DNA of 50,559 nt from an uncultured Synergistales bacterium (GTDB lineage: Bacteria; Synergistota; Synergistia; Synergistales; Aminobacteriaceae), in the NCBI GenBank assembly GCA_905233215.1, contig CAJODC010000018.1, positions 1-50,559 of the forward strand, written 5' to 3'. Below, piece after piece: positions 43,811-50,559 of the stretch. Every line of letters begins with the position of its first letter. The stretch's first letter is position 1. The notes beneath the pieces were generated by a model, which was not told where the DNA came from, did no database searches, and saw only the letters and a program-made list of their open reading frames with translations. Position numbers and translations under genes: made by a program.

Positions 43811-44299
43811 ATGTCAAAGCAGTCAAAGAAAAAGAAGACAATCGGCCGTAAATTTGAGGCAATTCACAGATCCCGTGAACTTGCAGTGCAGTTTCTGTGT
43901 TCGCTTGACATTCGCCCTGAACAGGATTTCAGCCAGTCTCTTGAACTTTTCCTGAGTCTTGACGGCTTTGTTCAGAGCGACAAGCCCGAAGTGAAAGAAC
44001 GATGCAGGAATTTAGTGCTTGAGTTCTGGAACAGAAGGAACGAGATTGATTCCTTACTGCTCAGGGTGTTGACGGGCTGGAGGCCAGAAAGAATGGTGAG
44101 TGTTGACAGGACAGTTTTGCGCTTGATGATTCTTGAGGCCTTTATACTGAAGACTATCCCTATCGGAGCAGCGATAAAAGAGGCGCAGAATCTTGCTAAT
44201 GATTTCGGAACAGAAGACTCTCAGCGTTTCGTCAACGGCGTGATGTTCAAGATTATAAAATATTTTGAGGCTGAAAACTCAGGCAGCAGCGGTCAGTAA
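43811..44299 (+). CDS. nusB: Transcription antitermination factor NusB
   Basis: A 162-residue helical protein: SRELAVQFLCSLD near the start, DRTVLRLMILEAF near 97-109, IGAAIKEAQNLANDFGTEDSQRF with FVNGV near 135. NusB binds boxA with NusE during rRNA transcription. Basic N-terminal extension of about 20 residues. It ends the efp cluster. Confidence 0.92.
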   Translation: MSKQSKKKKTIGRKFEAIHRSRELAVQFLCSLDIRPEQDFSQSLELFLSLDGFVQSDKPEVKERCRNLVLEFWNRRNEIDSLLLRVLTGWRPERMVSVDRTVLRLMILEAFILKTIPIGAAIKEAQNLANDFGTEDSQRFVNGVMFKIIKYFEAENSGSSGQ

Positions 44300-44308
44300 T
44301 TTGACCGC
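44289..44308. terminator. Hairpin between nusB and the convergent TerD-like gene
   Basis: GCGGTCA/TGACCGC with a six-base loop spans the nusB stop; the T run (CTCAATCTTTTC) is weak, so efficiency is doubtful. Confidence 0.5.
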
Positions 44309-44309
44309 C

Positions 44310-45419
44310 TCAATCTTTTCTGCCTTTAACCCAGCGTAAGCCCCAGCCGTAATAGTTATCCATGTCGGAATGTCCGCCGAAAAATTTTACCAGCTTCTCG
44401 ACACTGAAAGCATTGCCGCCGACATTCTCAAGCATGGCTACAGCACACATGATTTCAGATGTGTTGTACTCGTCAAGTTTGACGATGACATCAGGGTTGC
44501 CGGGACATTTCACCGTTGCTTTGCCGTCAGCATCGCGCCAATTCGCAATGCCTTCGTAGATGAAAGTGTAGACCAGTATTCTCTTGAAGCGTGAGATTTC
44601 TGCACTGTTGATTCTGAGATTCTCTCCGCTGTCAACATCGCCCGTCCTGTCATCGCCGTCAAGCGAAATGTACGGGAATGAGTCGAGAGTTCCGAAATTA
44701 CCGCCTAGTGCCTGAACAGATCCTTTTCTTCCGTCATTCATCTCGTACAGGCAGCCCAAGTCAAGATCTATTGCTCCCTCTTTCTTTGAGAACACAGACA
44801 TTAAACGCTTGCGTTCGTTTCCTTTGTGCCAGTTCAAATTGATGATGATTTCGCCGGGACTCTCAGGTTTCTTTTCGAGGCTGACTTTCTGACCCTTCTC
44901 AAGTATTACGGGCTTCGCTTTCGGTTCAGGACTTGTCATCTCTTCACCGCCAAAGTGCTTCAAAAGTTCCCGAAGTCCTCCGTCAAAACCTGACGCTACA
45001 GCAGCAATACGCCAATTATCTTTTCTGTAAATCTCAACGCTGATTATCGCCCGTTCGTTCTGAAAATCTCTTCCCGATAACTTCATCGTCATTACTTCGC
45101 CAGCACCTTCAAGAGTTACCGTGTGCGATGAAATTTCACCCATCGTCCCGGCTCCGTCAATGCTCACAGTGAACACTAATTTTGCGATTGATGCCGGCAG
45201 TTTCGAGAGCCTTACCGTGAACTTTGAGCCGTCATATGTTATCTCGCTGCCGGGCGATTGTGTCTGATTGTAGAATATCATGTAGCGGTCATCGGATAAC
45301 CTGCCGTCATCGTCAACGCCGAAGCACGCGAAATCATAAACTGCTCCGCCTTCAACCGTCATGTGAAGCGTGAACTCATCAAAAGGAACTGTACCCCTAA
45401 ATCCTCGTATCATTTCCAT
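44310..45419 (-). CDS. TerD-TerA-like fusion protein
   Basis: A 369-residue protein. The first 170 residues follow the TerD fold (CFGVDDDGRLSDDRYMIFYN, then acidic calcium-binding-type positions). Residues about 190-369 resemble TerA (INLNWHKG, DLDLGCLYEM, FPYISLDGDDRTGD). TerD proteins bind calcium and occur in stress and tellurite-resistance clusters; here no terB, terC or terZ is nearby. The ATG at 45419 has GGAGTG upstream; longer frames extend into the uvrA gene. Confidence 0.78.
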   Translation of the reverse strand: MEMIRGFRGTVPFDEFTLHMTVEGGAVYDFACFGVDDDGRLSDDRYMIFYNQTQSPGSEITYDGSKFTVRLSKLPASIAKLVFTVSIDGAGTMGEISSHTVTLEGAGEVMTMKLSGRDFQNERAIISVEIYRKDNWRIAAVASGFDGGLRELLKHFGGEEMTSPEPKAKPVILEKGQKVSLEKKPESPGEIIINLNWHKGNERKRLMSVFSKKEGAIDLDLGCLYEMNDGRKGSVQALGGNFGTLDSFPYISLDGDDRTGDVDSGENLRINSAEISRFKRILVYTFIYEGIANWRDADGKATVKCPGNPDVIVKLDEYNTSEIMCAVAMLENVGGNAFSVEKLVKFFGGHSDMDNYYGWGLRWVKGRKD

Positions 45420-45476
45420 GTTAATATTCACTCCGAAATTTTTTTCTAAACAGTATACATGAAGAGGCGAAATTTT

Positions 45477-48287
45477 TTGGACACAATAAAAATCAGAGGC
45501 GCAAGAGAACATAATCTCAAGAATATCAACATCGACATAAAGCGAGGAAAATTCACTGTCATCACAGGCCCTTCAGGTTCGGGGAAATCATCGCTTGCTT
45601 TCGACACTATTTACGCTGAAGGACAGAGGCGTTACGTTGAGAGTCTATCAGCTTATGCCCGGCAGTTCTTGGGAGTTCAGAAGAAGCCTGATGTTGATGA
45701 AATTTCAGGGCTATCACCGGCGATCTCAATCGAACAGAAAGGTACAGGCCACAATCCGCGTTCGACAGTCGGAACAGTAACAGAAATTTACGACTACTTC
45801 CGATTGCTTTTCGGACGCATCGGAATCCCTCACTGCCCTAAATGCGGAAAACCCGTTCAGCGTCATTCAATAGATGAAATTTTGGGCTACATTCTCGAAC
45901 ATGAGGACGGATTGAAAGCTGAAATCTATTCGCCTCTCGTCAAAAGCAAAAAAGGAGAGTTCCGAAACCTTTTCAGCAAGGTACGTGAAAAAGGTTACAC
46001 AAGAGCAAGGGTTGACGGAACTGTTTACTATCTTGACGAAGAAATTTCTCTCGACAAAAACAAACGACATAACATTGAAATTGTCGTTGACAGACTGAAA
46101 GTGTCAGCCGAAAAAAGAACTCGAATAGCCGAAAGTGTCGAGTCAGCCCTGAAACTGTCAGGAGGCTACGTGATGATTCACGCTGAAGGCCATGAAGAAT
46201 ACACGATGACCGAAAATTATTCCTGCCCTGACTGCGAGATAGGAATGCCTGAGATTGAGCCGAGATTGTTCTCGTTCAACAACCCTGCCGGAGCCTGTCC
46301 TGACTGCGGAGGATTGGGAAGCCATGAACACTTTTCCCGTGAGCTTGCTATCGACCCGGAACGCTCAGTGCTTAACGGCGCGATAATTCCTTGGAGGTCA
46401 AAGCCCTACTCTGTAACAAAACTCAACATGTTCGCCGAAAAACACGGCTGGGATTTGTCGGTTGCATGGAAGGATTTAGCCCCTGAAATTCAAGACTTCA
46501 TCTGGAACGGTTCAGGCGATGAGAAATTACCCATGATATTTGATGAGAAAGGGATCGCACGGCCTTACATGGGAAGATTTGAGGGCGTTGTAGGCTGGCT
46601 TGAGGCGAAATTGAAGTGGTTTGCCGAAAATGAGAATGTTATTGACGAGATAGCGCAATACCGTGAAGAGGACATCTGCAAGACCTGCGGAGGCTTGAGA
46701 CTGAGACAGGAAGCGTTGAACGTCAAAGTTTCAGGTTACGGCATCGGTGATTTTCTCGTTATGCCGGTTGAAAGACTCGTGAAAGTCATGAAGAATTTGA
46801 CGCTGACGAAAACAGAGTCGTCAATAGTCTCTCAACTCATGCCGGAAATAATACGCCGTCTTGAATTTCTCTGTGATGTAGGCGTTGGCTATCTTTCACT
46901 TTTGAGACGTGCCGACACTTTATCGGGCGGTGAGACTCAAAGAATCAGACTCGCCACTCAAATAGGCTCGAACTTGAGCGGAGTGCTTTACGTTCTCGAT
47001 GAACCGACAATAGGGTTACACTCAAGGGACACAGAGAAGTTAATACGGTCGCTGAAGTCGATTCAGTCTTTGGGCAACACTGTCGTTGTTGTCGAACATG
47101 ACCGTGAAATGATGCAGGCTGCTGACGAACTTGTTGAGCTCGGCCCTGAAGCTGGCATGAACGGCGGAGAGATTCTCTACGCAGGGAGTTATGACGAAGT
47201 GTTGAAGTCAGACGGCAAGACAGGGAAATATCTTCGAGGCGAGTCAAGCGGTATAGTCAGACCAAAAACGAGACGAACTCCAACAGGCTGGGTACACGTT
47301 CACGGAGCGGCTCACAATAATTTGAAGAACATTGACGTTGATGTACCTGTCGGAGTTTTTGCGTGCGTATCGGGCGTATCAGGTTCAGGAAAAAGCAGCT
47401 TCCTTTATGATGTTCTGTATCGTGGAATGAGAAGGATACTGGACAAAGATTTCAGGGAACGTCCCGGAAAATTCAAGTCAATCGAAGGTGCTGAACAGTT
47501 CGAGAATATTATTCTTGTCGACCAGAGTCCGATCGGCAGAACTCCCCGCTCAAATCCTGCGACATACACGGGAGTATTCACGATGATACGGGAATTTTTC
47601 GCGTCTCTTCCCGACTCGAAGGTCAGAGGCTGGAACGCTGGACGCTTCAGCTTCAACGTCAAGGGCGGAAGGTGTGAGTCATGTGGCGGAGCAGGGAGCG
47701 TGAAAACGTCGATGCTCTTTCTGCCTGACATATATTCTGACTGCGATGTATGCGGAGGGACTCGCTACAATCATGAGACGCTCGAAGTCAAATTCAAGGG
47801 GAAGAATATCGCTGACGTTCTGAAGATGACGGTTGACGAAGCAGGGGAATTTTTTGCTGACATTCCGAAAATTTCGGCCAAATTGAGATTGATACACGAT
47901 GCCGGATTGGGATATATACAGCTTGGCCAGTCCGCTTTGACGTTATCGGGCGGAGAGGCTCAAAGGGTGAAGCTGTCAAAGGAATTGTCGAAGCGTTTTG
48001 GCGGTAGGACACTGTATTTGCTTGACGAGCCGACAACGGGACTGTATTACACGGACGTGAAGAAGCTGCTTGAGATAGTACACAGGATAACGGACAACGG
48101 AAACACGGTGATATTCATCGAACATAATCTTGACGTGTTAATGTCGGCTGACTATGTGATTGACTTAGGGCCTGAAGGCGGTGAAATGGGCGGAAATGTC
48201 GTAACGTTCGGAACGCCTGAAGAGGTCATGAAGAAGGGCAAGGGGTATACGTCAAAGTTTCTGAGAGAGTATTCAACGCTGTGTTAA
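45477..48287 (+). CDS. uvrA: Excinuclease ABC subunit A
   Basis: A 936-residue damage sensor of nucleotide excision repair. It begins [16 protein letters not shown], with two ABC modules: Walker [10 protein letters not shown] and GVSGSGKSS, two LSGGE(T/A)QR signatures, and zinc modules CPKC, CPDC...CPDC and CESC...CDVC. The usual UvrA N-terminus and GAGG nine bases upstream favour TTG 45477; an in-frame ATG six codons earlier (45459) is possible but has no SD. Divergent from the TerD-like gene. Confidence 0.97.
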   Translation: MDTIKIRGAREHNLKNINIDIKRGKFTVITGPSGSGKSSLAFDTIYAEGQRRYVESLSAYARQFLGVQKKPDVDEISGLSPAISIEQKGTGHNPRSTVGTVTEIYDYFRLLFGRIGIPHCPKCGKPVQRHSIDEILGYILEHEDGLKAEIYSPLVKSKKGEFRNLFSKVREKGYTRARVDGTVYYLDEEISLDKNKRHNIEIVVDRLKVSAEKRTRIAESVESALKLSGGYVMIHAEGHEEYTMTENYSCPDCEIGMPEIEPRLFSFNNPAGACPDCGGLGSHEHFSRELAIDPERSVLNGAIIPWRSKPYSVTKLNMFAEKHGWDLSVAWKDLAPEIQDFIWNGSGDEKLPMIFDEKGIARPYMGRFEGVVGWLEAKLKWFAENENVIDEIAQYREEDICKTCGGLRLRQEALNVKVSGYGIGDFLVMPVERLVKVMKNLTLTKTESSIVSQLMPEIIRRLEFLCDVGVGYLSLLRRADTLSGGETQRIRLATQIGSNLSGVLYVLDEPTIGLHSRDTEKLIRSLKSIQSLGNTVVVVEHDREMMQAADELVELGPEAGMNGGEILYAGSYDEVLKSDGKTGKYLRGESSGIVRPKTRRTPTGWVHVHGAAHNNLKNIDVDVPVGVFACVSGVSGSGKSSFLYDVLYRGMRRILDKDFRERPGKFKSIEGAEQFENIILVDQSPIGRTPRSNPATYTGVFTMIREFFASLPDSKVRGWNAGRFSFNVKGGRCESCGGAGSVKTSMLFLPDIYSDCDVCGGTRYNHETLEVKFKGKNIADVLKMTVDEAGEFFADIPKISAKLRLIHDAGLGYIQLGQSALTLSGGEAQRVKLSKELSKRFGGRTLYLLDEPTTGLYYTDVKKLLEIVHRITDNGNTVIFIEHNLDVLMSADYVIDLGPEGGEMGGNVVTFGTPEEVMKKGKGYTSKFLREYSTLC

Positions 48288-48381
48288 AAGTATACGAGGG
48301 ATAAAGGTAATCACAACATCTGAAGGTTACAAGGATTTGCTGATCTATCAGCCCACCGCATTGTTGAACGAGGAGGATTAA
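48265..48381 (+). pseudogene. Remnant of a small gene after uvrA
   Basis: A frame without any normal start runs from inside the uvrA end to TAA 48379-48381. The part after the uvrA stop reads KVITTSEGYKDLLIYQPTAL and ends NEED, a protein-like composition. The final codons form the GAGGAGGA ribosome site of the next small gene, so the two once formed a coupled pair. Family not recognised; a toxin or antitoxin remnant is possible. Confidence 0.35.
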
Positions 48382-48383
48382 GA

Positions 48384-48575
48384 ATGGAAGACACAATGAA
48401 ATTGGGAATCAGTTCCCGATTTGATGTCGATGATATTCGCAAAATCAGAGATTACAATTCAGCACGCCATTCAAAGATGACACGCTCAGAAATTGTTGAG
48501 GACATTCGGAACGGTGCAGAAGCTATTATTCGGAAATACGGCCTAAACGTAACCTATGCTCAGAAGCTCAGGTGA
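48384..48575 (+). CDS. Small protein, 63 residues
   Basis: A charged, helical protein (SSRFDVDDIRKIRDYNSARH, then TRSEIVEDIRNGAEAIIRKY) behind GAGGAGGATTAAGA. Size and charge fit an antitoxin-like protein, but no family is recognised. It ends eight bases inside the convergent glycosyltransferase gene. Confidence 0.55.
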   Translation: MEDTMKLGISSRFDVDDIRKIRDYNSARHSKMTRSEIVEDIRNGAEAIIRKYGLNVTYAQKLR

Positions 48576-49287
48576 GAAAATATTTCACAGTCTCAAAAAT
48601 CAACCTGTAGGGATAATACAATCTGCTCATGCCGTACTTTTTGTGAATGCCGTAAATCTGCCTGAGCCGTCTTTTTACCTCGCTGAACTTTCTCTGTGTA
48701 CTCATTCCCCCGAAAGTAAAGTTGCTTATCACTTTATCAAGGGGGATTAACTTTTTCCCGTCAACATAAAGATGAGTCGCAAAATCAAAATCATCATGAG
48801 GAGTCTCAAGCGGATAAGGGTATTGTAACAATATCTCACGTGAAGCGAATGATGCAGGGTGGCACCAATGAGACGCTGACCAGAATAAACCGCGCTTGGC
48901 ATGTTTGATGAAATTCCTTGAGCCCGTCATAACGTTCAGGCTTCCCCATGCTAGGTCGTAATGCTCACGTTCGTACAGTTCCGCCATCGTCTGAACTGCG
49001 TCAGGCTCGTACCAGTCATCAGCGTTAATTTGACCGACTATCTCACCATGTGCCAGCCTTGCACCCTTATTGAGTGCGTCAAACATTCCCCTGTCAGGCT
49101 CGGAAATCACAATCATTTTCCGTCCGGGCTTGCTGTTGAACTTGTCAATATATGACCGTGCGGCTTCGGCTGTATTGTCCTTTGACGCTCCGTCTATCAC
49201 TATGTACTCTATGTCATCGTATGACTGATTCATTACGCCCTCAATCGTTCGTGATATTGTCGCCTCTGCGTTGTATGCCACCGTCAA
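48568..49287 (-). CDS. Glycosyltransferase family 2
   Basis: A 239-residue GT-A enzyme. TVAYNAEATISRTIEGV is the first strand and helix; YIVIDGASKDNT and NADDWYEP (DxD-type) follow; no membrane helix. It probably adds a sugar to a cell-surface polysaccharide. The TTG start used here clips the first strand: in-frame codons upstream encode KITIPVTIL but contain no ATG, GTG or TTG, so the true start may be a rare codon or has been lost. Confidence 0.8.
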   Translation of the reverse strand: MTVAYNAEATISRTIEGVMNQSYDDIEYIVIDGASKDNTAEAARSYIDKFNSKPGRKMIVISEPDRGMFDALNKGARLAHGEIVGQINADDWYEPDAVQTMAELYEREHYDLAWGSLNVMTGSRNFIKHAKRGLFWSASHWCHPASFASREILLQYPYPLETPHDDFDFATHLYVDGKKLIPLDKVISNFTFGGMSTQRKFSEVKRRLRQIYGIHKKYGMSRLYYPYRLIFETVKYFLT

Positions 49288-49444
49288 AATCGTTACAGGT
49301 ATCGTGATTTTGCTTACCCCCTGTGAAAAAGTTATTGTGATTATAGCACTAGGACATTATGCGGAAGAATTATATTTGTTGACTTTCACAAAATTCTTTG
49401 TTAGCCTTCAAAAAACAAAGAAAGCTGGGGAAATAGGATTTATT

Positions 49445-50458
49445 TTGTCAAAATTAACGGTGTCTTCGTGCGTTGAACAAGGGCTGACGTGTGGTCTTGT
49501 TGTTCTGAATTATGTTGACTTTGCGATGACTCGGAAGCTCCTTGAGATTGTGAAGGATTTTCCGGAAATTGACCATATTGCCGTAATAGACAACAAATCG
49601 CCAAATGAGTCATACAAAATCCTGAAGGAATACGAAAACGACAAAATTACCGTTATTCAGTCCGAAAAAAACGGGGGCTATTCGTATGGCAATAATATAG
49701 GTGTTAGGTACCTCATCGAAAATTTTAATCCCGATATAATCGGCATCGCCAACCCTGATACTATCTTCAGCAATTTCTTCGTCAGACGAATAAAAGAGCT
49801 GTTCATTGCGAATGAAGATTACGCCGTCATAACCGGCTTTCAGTTGGACGCAGACAACAAAACAGGAAATCACCCCTTCTGGGAAGATACAAGCAAAGTA
49901 TCAACAACACTTTATCCCATGATTCATTTCGTCTTCATATCAACATTTGAGAACATATTTAGAAGAATATTCCGAATGAAACATGTACATAACGACATTC
50001 ACATGGTTTACAACGAAAGATACAGGGATTACTGCGAGAAAATCAGGAATAGTCCGACACCATTAAATCAAGTGTGGGCAGTTGAAGGAAGTCTTTTCTT
50101 CATCAGGACAAAAGATTTTGAGGATGTCGGCTTATTCGATGAAAAAATTTTCCTGTACTTCGAGGAAGATGTTCTCGCAAAAAAACTGGCACTTCTCGGA
50201 AGAAAAGTCGGAGTCGCTAACGATATAACATACATACACGATCACAAAGTCCAGCCGGAAAACGTTGGCTCTTTAGAACTCACAAAAGGCGACAAGGCTA
50301 AAATATTCTACTTCAACAATTATGTATCGGACAGCCTTATACTTCAGAAGCTCTTGGTATTTTTGATGAAAGCAGAAAAGTTCAAGATTGTCGCTAGTCC
50401 CCGAACAAAAACAGTAATCAAATCGGTAATCAGAAAATTGATATTTCGCAAAAAATAA
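49445..50458 (+). CDS. Glycosyltransferase family 2 (rhamnosyltransferase-like)
   Basis: A 337-residue GT-A enzyme. It has GLVVLNYVDFAMT, VIDNKSPN, EKNGGYSYGNNIGV and IANPDT (metal site), later AVEGSLFFIRTKDFEDVGLF and FYFEED-like acceptor motif LYFEEDVLAKKL, as in rhamnosyltransferases. A TTG start with AGGA six bases upstream is preferred; the frame is open for a further 58 codons upstream but that part overlaps the divergent gene. Confidence 0.8.
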   Translation: MSKLTVSSCVEQGLTCGLVVLNYVDFAMTRKLLEIVKDFPEIDHIAVIDNKSPNESYKILKEYENDKITVIQSEKNGGYSYGNNIGVRYLIENFNPDIIGIANPDTIFSNFFVRRIKELFIANEDYAVITGFQLDADNKTGNHPFWEDTSKVSTTLYPMIHFVFISTFENIFRRIFRMKHVHNDIHMVYNERYRDYCEKIRNSPTPLNQVWAVEGSLFFIRTKDFEDVGLFDEKIFLYFEEDVLAKKLALLGRKVGVANDITYIHDHKVQPENVGSLELTKGDKAKIFYFNNYVSDSLILQKLLVFLMKAEKFKIVASPRTKTVIKSVIRKLIFRKK

Positions 50459-50471
50459 AATTTACCGTAAC

Positions 50472-50559
50472 GCGCAAGAAGGCTCCCACTTCTACAAGTG
50501 GGAGATGAATTGCGCTAAGTTAAGTGTGTTATAATCCTTCATGTTGAATAACTGGAATC
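50472..50559 (+). mobile_element. Left end of a second TnpB element
   Basis: GCGCAA (50472-50477) pairs with TTGCGC (50510-50515), enclosing a perfect 9-bp stem CTCCCACTT/AAGTGGGAG. The sequence matches the left end of the element at 39371-40614 almost base for base. TATAAT at 50530-50535 is a likely -10 box, and ATG 50541 starts an open frame that leaves the window, probably tnpB. Confidence 0.75.

Overview
The window looks like a chromosomal contig from a bacterium of the phylum Synergistota, probably host-associated. The best single clue is a 637-residue surface protein (12313-14226, minus) that ends in a Gly-run/Cys motif, a hydrophobic helix and a short basic tail, the layout of the Synergist-CTERM sorting signal. 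A long HPF, TnpB elements, many TTG/GTG starts with strong GGAGG sites, and groESL behind a CIRCE operator fit a Gram-negative anaerobe of this kind. Genus cannot be decided from the sequence.

Layout. 1-3.5 kb: end of a HicA toxin gene, HicB, an orphan larE, an AroB-like protein that has lost catalytic residues, and hpf. 3.5-14.9 kb: one long minus-strand gene chain running from an M48 protease through surface and secreted proteins, a TPR protein, a Lon-like protease, endonuclease III, an L,D-transpeptidase, a split chromate transporter, mtaB and an Hsp70-like ATPase. 15-21.6 kb: gltX, xth, tRNA-Asn, a Tim44-like protein, two damaged YafQ-type toxins with one antitoxin, a CcrM-like adenine methyltransferase with a RAMA-like tail, an SH3-like secreted protein and a 3-methyladenine glycosylase. 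21.6-24.4 kb: groEL/groES and a secreted protein. 24.4-29.4 kb: a UvrD/RecB-type helicase with a separate PD-(D/E)XK nuclease, a DUF1275 membrane protein and a HicAB pair whose toxin has an internal stop. 29.4-37 kb: a DEAD-box helicase (DEGD variant), an aldo/keto reductase with ferredoxin motifs, and an iron-type ABC transporter (fbpABC-like) whose ATPase gene is frameshifted and whose binding-protein gene is cut off from its ribosome binding site by a 211-bp inverted-repeat element. 37-40.7 kb: galU, glmM and a decayed TnpB (IS605-type) element. 40.7-44.3 kb: HIT protein, rpsU, yqeY, then efp-asp23-unknown-nusB. 44.3-50.6 kb: a TerD/TerA-like fusion, uvrA, a small gene pair remnant, two family-2 glycosyltransferases, and the left end of a second TnpB element at the window edge.

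The main theme is accessory-gene decay within a housekeeping backbone: three toxin genes, a transposase and a transporter ATPase are all broken, while at least two of the matching antitoxins are intact. A 63-bp sequence is repeated identically 13 kb apart; one copy is the end of the element in front of fbpA. If this is a draft or metagenome assembly, the single-base frameshifts need read support. No complete new defence system or CRISPR array was seen; the most unusual items are the AroB-like pseudoenzyme, the element that separates an SD from its start codon, and the broken toxins beside intact antitoxins.
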